From: Paracraurococcus lichenis
Lineage (GTDB): Bacteria > Pseudomonadota > Alphaproteobacteria > Acetobacterales > Acetobacteraceae
Reading direction: 5' to 3'
Length of the DNA: 64,000 nt
Assembly (NCBI RefSeq): GCF_030657435.1
Contig: NZ_JAUTWS010000002.1
Coordinates: 248,001 to 312,000, forward strand
The position numbers were made by a program, and so were the translations under genes. The notes under the pieces were generated by a model, which made no database searches, was not told where the DNA came from, and saw only the letters and a list, made by a program, of their open reading frames with translations. Shown piece after piece: positions 1 through 8,471 of the stretch (the first letter of the stretch is position 1; each line of letters opens with the position of its first letter).

Positions 1-726
1 ATCCGCGGCCATCTCGGCGCGCTGCTCGACGGTCACCTCGCCGCCGGCGCGCGCTTCGACGACATCGCCTCCAAGGTCATCGAGGCACGCGACGGCGAGG
101 GCCATGCCTTCACGCGGGAAGAGCTGATCGACCAGCTCGGCGTGCTCTTCCTCGCGGGCCACGAGACCAGCGCCAGCGCGCTCACCTGGGTCTTCTATAT
201 CCTGGCGACGCAGCCCGCCATCGTCGCCCGCCTGCGCGCCGAGGTGGAGGCGGTGACCGGCGGCGGCCCAGTGGAGTTCGAGCACACCAAGCGCCTGGTC
301 TTCGTCCGCAACATCTTCCGCGAGACGCTCAGGCTCTACCCGCCCATCACCTTCCTGCCGCGCATCGCCAACGAAGCCACGGAACTGGGCGGCACGAAGG
401 TGCGCCGCGGCGCGCTGATCATGGTCGCGCCCTGGGTGCTGCATCGCCACCGCCGCTACTGGCAGGACCCGGACGTCTTCGACCCCGACCGCTTCCTGCC
501 CGAGCGCGAGACGGCGCAGGTGCCGGGCGCCTATATTCCCTTCGGCATCGGCCCCCGCATCTGCGCCGGTGCCGCCTTCGCCACCATCGAGGCGGTGCTG
601 CTGGTCGCCCGGCTCTTCCGCGAATTCGACTTCCAGGTCGAGGCGCCGGAGCGGGTGCAGCCCGCGGCGCGGCTGACCACGCGGCCGGTGGAGCAGGTGA
701 CCTGCCGGGTGAGGCGGGCGCGGTGA
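1..726 (+). CDS. Cytochrome P450, C-terminal part (5' end outside window)
   Basis: The frame is open from the first base, so only the last 241 codons of a haem-thiolate monooxygenase are present. Visible P450 landmarks, in order, are the I-helix oxygen-binding motif AGHETS (about residues 52-57 of the fragment), the K-helix ExxR in RETLRLYPP, and the haem loop FGIGPRICAG with the cysteine that ligates iron. The substrate cannot be told. The gene overlaps the following ATP-grasp gene by 4 bp, so the two are probably translated together. Its closeness to crtC and crtD makes a pigment-related oxidation possible, but that is inference. Confidence 0.93.
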   Translation: MRGHLGALLDGHLAAGARFDDIASKVIEARDGEGHAFTREELIDQLGVLFLAGHETSASALTWVFYILATQPAIVARLRAEVEAVTGGGPVEFEHTKRLVFVRNIFRETLRLYPPITFLPRIANEATELGGTKVRRGALIMVAPWVLHRHRRYWQDPDVFDPDRFLPERETAQVPGAYIPFGIGPRICAGAAFATIEAVLLVARLFREFDFQVEAPERVQPAARLTTRPVEQVTCRVRRAR

Positions 727-1883
727 CGGACACGGTCCTCCTCACGCTCGGGCGGCTGCCCAAGGCGCTCGACCTCGCCCGCAGTTTTTCCCGCGCTGGC
801 TGGCGCGTGGTCGTCGCGGAGCCGCACCGGCGGACGCTGACCGGCATTTCCGGCAGCGTCGCGCGCAGCCTGCAGGTCACGGCGCCGGCCGAGGACCCCG
901 ACCGCTACCTTGGCGACCTCGCGCGCATCGTCCGCGAGGAAGGCGTCTCGCTGGTCGTGCCGGTCTCGGAGGAGGCGCTGCATGTCGCCTTCCTCCGCCC
1001 GCTGCTGCCGGCCGGCGTGCGGCTGCTCGCCATGCCGCCCGAGACCATGCTGCGGCTGCACGACAAGCACGGCTTCGTGCGGCAGGCCGAGGCGGCGGGG
1101 CTGACGGTGCCGGAGACCTGGGCGCTGGACGATCCGCGGGCGCGGGCGCTGGCCGAGGCGGCGGATGTCGTCGTCAAGCCCATCCATGCCTGCTCCGGCC
1201 GCGGCGTCCGGCGGCTGCCCGCCGGCGCGCCGCTGCCGCCGCCCGAGCCGGCGATCGTCCAGCGCCTGATCCGCGGCACGGAGCACAGCACCTGCACGCT
1301 CGCGCACCAGGGCCGGGTGCAGGGCACCGCCATCTATCGTGGCACGCTGATGTCGGGCAGCGTCGCGGTCGGCTTCGAGCGGGTGGAGAACCCGGCGATC
1401 GAGGCCTGGGTCGCGCCCTTCGTCGCCGCCACGCGCTGGACCGGCTTCATCGCCTTCGACCTGATGCTCGACGCCGCCGGCACGCCCTGGGGCCTCGAGT
1501 GCAATCCGCGCACGACGAGCGGCCTGCATTTCTTCGCCGAGGACGACCTCGCCCGCGCCGTGCTCGACTCCGCGCATTCCCTGCGCTTCCGGCCGGAGCG
1601 GCGGCTGCAGCAGTTCTGGTCCTGCCTGACGGAGACGCAGCACAGCTTCGGCGACTGGCCGCGCTTCCGCGCCAACCTCCGGCACCTGCTGGGCACGCGC
1701 GACGTGACCTGGCAGGGCAGGGACCCGCTGCCGCTGCTGACCATGCCCTGGACCGCCTGGCCGATCATCGCCGAGGCGAACCGCCGCGGCGTCCCCTTCG
1801 GCGAGGTGGCGACGCTCGATGTCGGCTGGAGCGAGCCGCCCGCCGTCACCGCCGGGCCCGCGGCACCCTCACGGGCAGCATGA
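723..1883 (+). CDS. ATP-grasp domain protein
   Basis: The 386-residue protein starts at a GTG that overlaps the P450 stop. It has a Rossmann-like N-terminus (residues 1-100), a central ATP-grasp lysine region (VVVKPIHACSGRGVRRL) and a metal-binding segment LECNPRTTSG near residue 260, as in carboxylate-amine ligases such as the carbamoyl-phosphate synthetase and biotin carboxylase superfamily. The family couples a carboxylate to an amine or thiol through an acyl phosphate; the substrate is not known. Coupling to a P450 suggests a two-step modification or a small natural-product pathway. Its last 38 bp overlap the end of crtC on the other strand. Confidence 0.8.
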   Translation: MTDTVLLTLGRLPKALDLARSFSRAGWRVVVAEPHRRTLTGISGSVARSLQVTAPAEDPDRYLGDLARIVREEGVSLVVPVSEEALHVAFLRPLLPAGVRLLAMPPETMLRLHDKHGFVRQAEAAGLTVPETWALDDPRARALAEAADVVVKPIHACSGRGVRRLPAGAPLPPPEPAIVQRLIRGTEHSTCTLAHQGRVQGTAIYRGTLMSGSVAVGFERVENPAIEAWVAPFVAATRWTGFIAFDLMLDAAGTPWGLECNPRTTSGLHFFAEDDLARAVLDSAHSLRFRPERRLQQFWSCLTETQHSFGDWPRFRANLRHLLGTRDVTWQGRDPLPLLTMPWTAWPIIAEANRRGVPFGEVATLDVGWSEPPAVTAGPAAPSRAA

Positions 1884-2808
1884 CCTGCACCGGCAGGGCG
1901 GCGAAGCGGTCGAGCGCCAGGCTCTCATGCACCGCCGTCGCCTCCTGCCCCAGCAGGCGGGTGTGGATCTCGGAGCGGGTGTAGAAGGGCGCGTCCTCCA
2001 GGCTGCGGACGAGGCGCGCGGTGCCGTCCTCCGACCGCGCCGGCCGCGCGACGCCCCAGAAGCCGCGCGGCAGCCGCGCGGGCGGCGGCGGCGCGATGTC
2101 CTCCACCACGCCATCGGCGCGCACGCGCAGCGCCAGCGACTGCCCGCTGCCGTCGCGCCGGATCGCGTTGTAGAGCACGGCGGTCTCCCGCGGCATCGGC
2201 GCGCGGCACCAGTCCCACTCCAGGAAATCCGCCTCCAGCGGCGCGGCGCCGGCATTGGTGTCGAAATAGGCCGGGCCGGACCAGCGCAGCGCCGGGCTGT
2301 CGAAGGCGACCTCGGCGCGGGCGCGCGCCGCGATCGGCTGCCAGCGGTGCCGCCCCGCCGCATCCAGCAGGAAGGCGCGGGTCGAGACCGCCTCCGGCAG
2401 CAGCCGCACGGTGCCGCTGATGCGCGAGGGCAGGGGGGCCGTCACCTCCTCGATCCGCACCGTCAGCGCGGTGCCGTCCCAGTCCATGGAACTCGGCCCG
2501 ATGCGGAGGAAGTCCGCGCCCCGCCGCAGCGCGGATCGCGGCCGGTCGGTCATTGCCCAGCGGCGCGGCCGGCCATAGAGCGCGACGTTCATGCAGCAGT
2601 GGTTCTCGGGATCGCCCGCGCCCCAGCGGCGGCTCCAGGCATACCAGGGCGAGAAGACCGTGCCGATGAAGGCGATGATGGTGATGCCATGCGCCCCGTC
2701 CTCGCTGAGGGCATCGAGGTACCACCAGGCATAGCCGTGCTTCGGTACCGGCCGGTCGAACTCCCACCCCCGGAGCCCCGTGCCGGGCGGCGGCGCGATC
2801 GCGTTCAT
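1846..2808 (-). CDS. crtC: Carotenoid 1,2-hydratase (hydroxyneurosporene synthase)
   Basis: The 320-residue protein matches the CrtC family from start to end, including the early block GWEFDRPVPKHGYAWWYLDA and conserved Trp/Tyr/His positions. CrtC adds water to the 1,2 double bond of the psi end of acyclic carotenoids such as neurosporene or lycopene, a step towards spheroidene or spirilloxanthin. Start ATG at 2808 has a good ribosome site (GGAGG) lying inside the end of crtD, and its ATG overlaps the crtD stop by 4 bp, so crtD and crtC form one translationally coupled unit. The 3' end runs into the convergent ATP-grasp gene. Confidence 0.92.
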   Translation of the reverse strand: MNAIAPPPGTGLRGWEFDRPVPKHGYAWWYLDALSEDGAHGITIIAFIGTVFSPWYAWSRRWGAGDPENHCCMNVALYGRPRRWAMTDRPRSALRRGADFLRIGPSSMDWDGTALTVRIEEVTAPLPSRISGTVRLLPEAVSTRAFLLDAAGRHRWQPIAARARAEVAFDSPALRWSGPAYFDTNAGAAPLEADFLEWDWCRAPMPRETAVLYNAIRRDGSGQSLALRVRADGVVEDIAPPPPARLPRGFWGVARPARSEDGTARLVRSLEDAPFYTRSEIHTRLLGQEATAVHESLALDRFAALPVQVMLPVRVPRARR

Positions 2809-4307
2809 CGCCGGTCCTCCATGACGGCGGCCGCGGCGAGGCGGCCGGAGAGCGTGGCCATCGGCACGCCGGCGCCGGGATGCGCGCTGCCGCCCGCCAG
2901 GTACAGGCCGGGCAGCCGCGTGCGCGCGCCGGGCCGGCTGAAGCTCGCCTGCCAGCCATGCACCGCCATGCCGTAGAGCGCGCCGCCGGTCGCCGGGAAG
3001 AGCGCCTCGAAGCCGGCCGGCGTCGTCACCACCTCCCGCGCCGGGTCGCGCGCGACCTGCAGGCCGCAGCGCTCCAGCAGGCCGAAGCAGGCGGCCTCCA
3101 CCGATGCCATGTCAGCCGCATCGGGCGGCCTGGAATCGCCGCGCGCCGGGGCATTCACCAGCACCAGCAGCCGCTCCGGCCCGCCGTGCGGCGCGTCCGC
3201 GTCGCCGCGGTCCTGCGCGCAGACATAGACGGTGGGCGCCGCGGGCAGGCGCGCCCGCGCCGTCAGGTCGCCGAACTCGGCCGCGTAGTCGCGGCTGAAG
3301 AAGACGTTGTGCCGCACCAGCGGGAAGCCCCTGGTCTCCGCATGCATCGCCCAGGTGACGGCGGAGAGCGAGCGGCGCGACCAGGGCACGGCATCCGCCG
3401 CCTTGGCGACCGCGGGCCCGAGCCGGCCGGTGCCGATGGCCGAGACATCGGTATTGGCGACGACCGCCGCGGCCTCGATCACCTCGCCATCCCCGAGCTT
3501 CACGCCGGTCGCGCGCCCGCCGGCCGCCAGTACCTCGGCGACCTCCGCGCCGGTGCGGAAGCGCGCGCCCTTCGCCTCGGCCAGCGCCGCGATGGCGCGG
3601 GCGATGCGGTGCATGCCGCCCTCGACCAGCCAGACGCCGGACTGCTCGACATGCGCGATCAGCATCAGCGTCGCCGGCGCGAGGAAGGGCGAGGAGCCGA
3701 CATAGGTCGCGTAGCGCGCGAAGAGTTGGCGCAGCCGCTGGTCCCGGAAATGCGTGCCCAGCGCGTCCCAGAGCGTGGCGAAGGGCGCGGTCGCCAGCAG
3801 CCGCCCGACGCCGCCGATGCCGGCGCGGGAGACGAGCGAGACCGGCGTCGGGCGGCCGGACTTGATGAAGGGCTCCTCGAGCGCCGCATAGGTCCGCCGC
3901 GCCCGCTCGACGAAGTCGAGATAGCCGCGCGCCTCGGCCGCGCCGGCGAAGGCGCCGATGGCATCGGCCGATTCGCGGATATCGGCGAAGAGATCGAGCC
4001 GCCCCCGCGCGTCCTGGCCGGAAGCGCCGTCCCAGGCATGCCGCGCCAGCACCCGCACGGGCTGCAGCGCAAGGTGGTCCTCCAGCCGCGTGCCGGCGGC
4101 GGCGAAGAGGCTTTCGAAAACCCAGCGCATGGTGAAGACGGTGGGGCCGCCATCGATGCGGGCATCGCCGATGGCGATCTGCCGCATCTTGCCGCCCGGC
4201 GCCGCGGCGCGTTCCAGCACCAGCACCTCGCGGCCCCGCGCGGCGAGGTCCAGCGCCGCGGCCAAGCCGCCGACGCCCGCGCCGATGACGACCACGCGCC
4301 GGCTCAT
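2805..4307 (-). CDS. crtD: 1-hydroxycarotenoid 3,4-desaturase
   Basis: The 500-residue protein is a phytoene-desaturase-type flavoprotein. It has an N-terminal dinucleotide-binding fold (VVVIGAGVGGLAAALDLAARG), the CrtD-typical segment GGPTVFTMRWVFESLF, and a C-terminal FAD segment LPGLYLAGGSAHPGAGVPMA. CrtD introduces the 3,4 double bond after CrtC hydration in the spheroidene/spirilloxanthin route. An ATG ten codons upstream exists, but ATG at 4307 is preferred because GGAGGGG lies 7 nt ahead of it and the FAD fold begins at once. It leads a two-gene operon with crtC. The CrtD subtype, rather than CrtI or CrtN, is judged from motif resemblance. Confidence 0.9.
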   Translation of the reverse strand: MSRRVVVIGAGVGGLAAALDLAARGREVLVLERAAAPGGKMRQIAIGDARIDGGPTVFTMRWVFESLFAAAGTRLEDHLALQPVRVLARHAWDGASGQDARGRLDLFADIRESADAIGAFAGAAEARGYLDFVERARRTYAALEEPFIKSGRPTPVSLVSRAGIGGVGRLLATAPFATLWDALGTHFRDQRLRQLFARYATYVGSSPFLAPATLMLIAHVEQSGVWLVEGGMHRIARAIAALAEAKGARFRTGAEVAEVLAAGGRATGVKLGDGEVIEAAAVVANTDVSAIGTGRLGPAVAKAADAVPWSRRSLSAVTWAMHAETRGFPLVRHNVFFSRDYAAEFGDLTARARLPAAPTVYVCAQDRGDADAPHGGPERLLVLVNAPARGDSRPPDAADMASVEAACFGLLERCGLQVARDPAREVVTTPAGFEALFPATGGALYGMAVHGWQASFSRPGARTRLPGLYLAGGSAHPGAGVPMATLSGRLAAAAVMEDRR

Positions 4308-4335
4308 GCCGTCCCCTCCACGCTCCGCCGGGCCC

Positions 4336-4363
4336 ATTCAAGACCGGGCGCGGGGATTGTCAA
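4336..4363 (-). promoter_or_regulatory. Predicted sigma-70-type promoter of crtDC
   Basis: On the minus strand TTGACA (4358-4363) is followed after 16 bp by TTGAAT (4336-4341). Transcription would begin near 4329, giving a leader of about 22 nt that carries the crtD ribosome site. The -35 box lies inside the PpsR-like dyad. Confidence 0.6.
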
Positions 4364-4375
4364 GATAACTGGACA
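4358..4375. promoter_or_regulatory. PpsR/CrtJ-like operator TGTC-N10-GACA
   Basis: The 18 bp read TGTCAAGATAACTGGACA, which fits the TGT-N12-ACA dyad bound by the redox/light repressors PpsR and CrtJ at pigment genes of purple bacteria. One half-site is also the -35 box of the crtDC promoter, so binding would block RNA polymerase. No ppsR gene is in the window. Confidence 0.6.
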
Positions 4376-4458
4376 CTCAGTTCGACAGGCAGATTAGACA
4401 TGACGTGCGGTCCGAAAAAGGTTCACGGCCCAAAGGCGACACGTTTCCGCGACGGCGG

Positions 4459-4485
4459 GTGACAGGCTGTAACTGCGCATACAAT
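4459..4485 (+). promoter_or_regulatory. Possible aqpZ promoter
   Basis: TACAAT at 4480-4485 is a good -10 box. GTGACA at 4459-4464 could be the -35 box, but the 15-bp spacing is short. It lies 53 bp ahead of the aqpZ start and is back-to-back with the crtDC promoter. Confidence 0.4.
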
Positions 4486-4537
4486 AGGCGGAGCATGGGG
4501 CGCCGGGGATGGCCGCCCCGCTGGGAGGGTTCGTCTC

Positions 4538-5322
<785 letters not shown>

Positions 5323-5323
<1 letters not shown>

Positions 5324-5895
5324 TGCGCGGCGCCGCGCTGGCCGCGCTCGCGGCCGGGCTGTTCCTGGCCGCCGGGCCGGCGCTGGCGCAGACCGCGCCG
5401 CCGGCCGAGGCGCAGCGCGCGCTGACTGCGCCGCAGCAGCGCATGCAGGGCTGCAATGCCGAGGCGGGGCGGAAGAGCCTCGCCGGCGAGGCGCGGCAGA
5501 AATTCATGAGCGACTGCCTCAGCGGCAACACGACGGAGGCGCAGCCGGCGCTGACCGCGCAGCAGGAGCGGATGAAGACCTGCCAGGCGGAGGCGACGAC
5601 GCGCAACCTCTCGGGCGAGGCGCGGCAGCGCTACGTCAATGGCTGCCTGTCCGGCAATGCCGCGACCGGGGCGAATGCCGCGCCCGCCCCGGCCGGCAAT
5701 GGCGGCCGCTTCGCGTCCGAGGCGGAGGCGAAGCGCACCTGCGGCGGCGACGCGGTGGTCTGGGCCAATCCGGACAGCAAGGTCTTCCACGCCGCCGGCA
5801 CGCAGTTCTACGGCAAGACGCAGCAGGGCGGCTACATGTGCCGCCCGGCGGCGGAGAAGGCCGGCTTCCGCGCCGCGGCGGCGGGGCGGAGCTGA
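5323..5895 (+). CDS. Periplasmic protein with two PsiF repeats
   Basis: The 190-residue protein has a clear signal peptide ending near ALAQ. Two tandem PsiF-type repeats of about 35 residues follow, each with two cysteines and a conserved GEARQ core (residues about 40-75 and 82-117). A C-terminal domain carries a W-N-S-V-H-G-YGKT-G-YMC pattern seen in small secreted proteins of unknown function. PsiF repeats were first named from a phosphate-starvation-inducible protein of E. coli; the role is unknown. Translational coupling to aqpZ suggests shared expression. An in-frame extension upstream inside aqpZ is not believed, because the signal peptide marks the start. Confidence 0.82.
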
Positions 5896-5913
5896 GGCGC
5901 GGGGCGACGCCGC

Positions 5914-6020
5914 CTGAGCAGACTTTCGCGGGTTGGGCCACACTTCGTGCGGCCCAACGCCTCGAGACGAAAGCCTGCCTGGGATTTTATTGCGGCGCAA
6001 ACCCCAAGGGGTTTGCTGAG
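5914..6020 (-). repeat. Dispersed palindromic repeat, copy 1 (inverted)
   Basis: This 107-bp copy is in the opposite orientation to copies at 22570 and 42757. It contains a nested stem with the apex GTTGGGCCACACTTCGTGCG, flanking arms related to CTGAGCAGACTTTCG, and a separate hairpin GCAAACCCCAAGGGGTTTGC at the far end. The arms have drifted more than in copy 3. It lies 18 bp after the PsiF-repeat gene. Confidence 0.85.
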
Positions 6021-6313
6021 GGCGGGCCGGTCCGGACCTGCCTGCCTTTCGGCGCTCCGGCCATCGGGCCGGCTCGTCGAGCGGGCCGATTCGGACCGCC
6101 CCGCCTGGATCCTGACCTGTTCGAGCGAGAGGTGGCCGGTCAGGGACTGCAGCCGGTCCCCGGTGAGCGCGAGGCATGCGATGCGGAGTGCCTCGAGGAT
6201 GGCGTCGGACCGGCTGCCTGGACGATGGCGCGCGGGCGGGCGGCGGGCGAGGGGGCCTGCCCAGCAACCGGGCAGCGCCTGGGCCGGGACGCCGCGCCGG
6301 GGCGCGGGCCTGC

Positions 6314-6329
6314 TGGCACGAGGCTTGCT
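6314..6329 (+). promoter_or_regulatory. Sigma-54 (-24/-12) promoter candidate
   Basis: TGGCACG, 4 bp and TTGCT match the RpoN consensus at every conserved position, with GG and GC 10 bp apart. The start of transcription, about 12 bp past the GC, would fall next to the ATG at 6341, so the message would be nearly leaderless; no ribosome site is visible there. The 290 bp upstream (6021-6313) hold no gene that I can support. Confidence 0.5.
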
Positions 6330-6340
6330 GTCCCGGCGCC

Positions 6341-7396
6341 ATGAGCATCGCCCAGAGCATCCATGAGGACCGCGGCGGCCCGGGCCAGCCCCTGCTGCTC
6401 GTCCAGGACCTGCAGAAGCACTTCCCGATCCGCGGCGGCATGTTCGGCGCGACCGTCGCCACGGTGCGGGCCGTGGACGGCGTCTCCTTCGCCGTGCGCA
6501 AGGGCGAGACGCTGGGCATCGTCGGCGAGAGCGGCTGCGGCAAGTCCACCACCGCGCGGCTGCTGATGCGGCTGATGGACCCGGATTCGGGTACCCTGGT
6601 CTTCGATGGCGAGGGTGTCGGGCAGAATGCCCAGACCGGCGGCATGTCCCTCAAGGACTACCGCCGCCAGGTGCAGATGGTCTTCCAGGACAGCTACGCC
6701 TCGCTCAACCCCCGCCTGCCGATCGAGGACAGCATCGCCTTCGCCCCCAAGGTGCACGGCGTCTCGGATGCCGAGGCGCGGTCCCGCGCGCGGGAGTTGC
6801 TGGCCGCCGTCGGCCTGGCGCCGCAGACCTTCGCCCGCCGCTACCCGCATGAACTCTCGGGCGGCCAGCGGCAGCGGGTGAACATCGCCCGCGCGCTCGC
6901 CCTGCAGCCGCGGCTGGTGCTGCTGGACGAGCCGGTCTCCGCCCTCGACAAGTCGGTCGAGGCGCAGGTGCTGAACCTGCTGGTGGACCTGAAGGAGAAG
7001 TTCGGCCTCACCTACGTCTTCATCAGCCACGACCTCAACGTGGTGCAGTACATCTCCGACCGCGTGCTGGTGATGTACCTGGGCGAGGTGGCGGAGATGG
7101 GACCGGTGGACGCGATCTACGAGCGCCCGGCGCATCCCTATACCCAGGCGCTGCTGGCCAGCCGGCCCTCGATGGATCCGGCGAGGCGCCGGACGGAGCC
7201 GCCGCTGACCGGCGACCCGCCCAACCCGATCAACCCGCCGAGCGGCTGCCGCTTCCGCACGCGCTGCCCCTTCGCCGAGGCCGTCTGCGCCGACCGCAAG
7301 CCGGCGATGGCGGAGATGGGCGGCGGCCATGTCGCGGCTTGCCACATGGCGATGCCGGGCAGCGGCCACAGCAGGGCGGGGAGGCTGGCGGCATGA
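6341..7396 (+). CDS. Oligopeptide/dipeptide ABC transporter ATP-binding protein (OppF/DppF type)
   Basis: The 351-residue ATPase has Walker A GESGCGKST, signature LSGGQRQRVNIARAL, Walker B LVLLDEP, and the C-terminal oligopeptide-transporter extension with the cysteine-rich segment CRFRTRCPFAEAVC. It would power uptake of peptides or similar solutes with the next gene as its partner. No permease genes are adjacent. A family-5 solute-binding protein lies 6 kb away on the other strand (13680). The ATG at 6341 is preferred to longer upstream frames because homology begins about 20 residues later. The stop overlaps the next start (ATGA). Confidence 0.92.
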   Translation: MSIAQSIHEDRGGPGQPLLLVQDLQKHFPIRGGMFGATVATVRAVDGVSFAVRKGETLGIVGESGCGKSTTARLLMRLMDPDSGTLVFDGEGVGQNAQTGGMSLKDYRRQVQMVFQDSYASLNPRLPIEDSIAFAPKVHGVSDAEARSRARELLAAVGLAPQTFARRYPHELSGGQRQRVNIARALALQPRLVLLDEPVSALDKSVEAQVLNLLVDLKEKFGLTYVFISHDLNVVQYISDRVLVMYLGEVAEMGPVDAIYERPAHPYTQALLASRPSMDPARRRTEPPLTGDPPNPINPPSGCRFRTRCPFAEAVCADRKPAMAEMGGGHVAACHMAMPGSGHSRAGRLAA

Positions 7397-8406
7397 GCGA
7401 GGTCATGGAGCGCCCCACGGTGAGCGAGACTGTGGCCAAGCCGCTGGTGAAGATGCGCGACGTCGGCGTGAAATTCGTCACGCGCGACCGCACCGTGCAT
7501 GCGGTGAACGGGGTCGATCTCGACCTCGCCGCCGGCGAGGTGCTGTGCATCCTGGGCGAATCCGGCTCGGGCAAGTCGGTCACCATGCGGGCGCTGATGC
7601 GCCTGCTGCCGAAATTCGCCCGGGTCAGCGGCAGCATCGAGGTCGCCGGCCGCGACGTCGTGGCGATGGACGAGGGCGCGCTCTCCGACTTCCGCGGCGG
7701 CGACGTGGCGATGATCTTCCAGGAGCCGATGACGGCGCTGGACCCGGTCTTCACCATCGGCCGGCAGATCGCCGAGACGGTGCAACGGCATGAGGGCCTG
7801 TCCCGCCGTGCCGCCGATGCCCGGGCGCTGGAACTGCTGGAACTGGTGCAGATCCCCTCGGCCAAGCGCCGGCTCGCCGCCTATCCGCATGAGCTCTCGG
7901 GCGGCCTCCGGCAGCGCGCCATGATCGCGGTGGCGCTGGCCTGCAAGCCGAAGCTGCTGCTGGCGGACGAGCCGACGACGGCGCTGGACGCCACCGTGCA
8001 GATCCAGGTGCTGCTGCTGCTGCGCCGGCTCCAGGAACAGCTCGGCATGGGCGTCATCTTCGTCACCCATGACCTCGGCGTCGCCGGCGAGATCGCCGAC
8101 CGCGTCGCCGTCATGTATGCCGGCCGGGTGGTGGAGGAAGGGCCGGTCGGCGCGCTGATGCAGCAGCCGCTGCACCCCTATCCCCGCGGGCTGCTGGGCG
8201 CGACGGTGCATCCCGGCATGCGCGGCCAGCGGCTGACCACCATCGCCGGCGCGCCGCCGAGCCTGGAGACGGCGCCGACCACCTGCCCCTTCGCGCCCCG
8301 CTGCCCCGAGGCCGAGCCGGCCTGCCAGGAGGAGATGGGCCCCGCGCCGCGGCGCCCCGTGCCCGGCCGCATGGCGCGCTGCGTCCGGGTGCCCGCTTCG
8401 GGGTGA
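7393..8406 (+). CDS. Oligopeptide/dipeptide ABC transporter ATP-binding protein (OppD/DppD type)
   Basis: The 337-residue ATPase has Walker A GESGSGKSV, a signature written LSGGLRQRAMIAVAL (Leu where Gln is usual), Walker B LLLADEP and the C-terminal CPFAPRCPEAEPAC segment. OppD and OppF form the heterodimeric engine of Opp/Dpp importers. The ATG overlaps the upstream stop by 4 bp, so the pair is co-translated. The order F-D, with neither permeases nor a binding protein in the operon, is unusual. The partner permeases must be encoded elsewhere. Confidence 0.92.
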   Translation: MSEVMERPTVSETVAKPLVKMRDVGVKFVTRDRTVHAVNGVDLDLAAGEVLCILGESGSGKSVTMRALMRLLPKFARVSGSIEVAGRDVVAMDEGALSDFRGGDVAMIFQEPMTALDPVFTIGRQIAETVQRHEGLSRRAADARALELLELVQIPSAKRRLAAYPHELSGGLRQRAMIAVALACKPKLLLADEPTTALDATVQIQVLLLLRRLQEQLGMGVIFVTHDLGVAGEIADRVAVMYAGRVVEEGPVGALMQQPLHPYPRGLLGATVHPGMRGQRLTTIAGAPPSLETAPTTCPFAPRCPEAEPACQEEMGPAPRRPVPGRMARCVRVPASG

Positions 8407-8471
8407 TTTCCGGTCGCATCGCCGCCGGATAGGATGCCTCCCAAGTCAGGTCAGAGACCGGGGAGGCATTC

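Noticed and set aside
5947..6366. Open frames across the 5.9-6.35 kb gap
   Set aside because: They run through the palindromic repeat and lack ribosome sites or recognisable domains.
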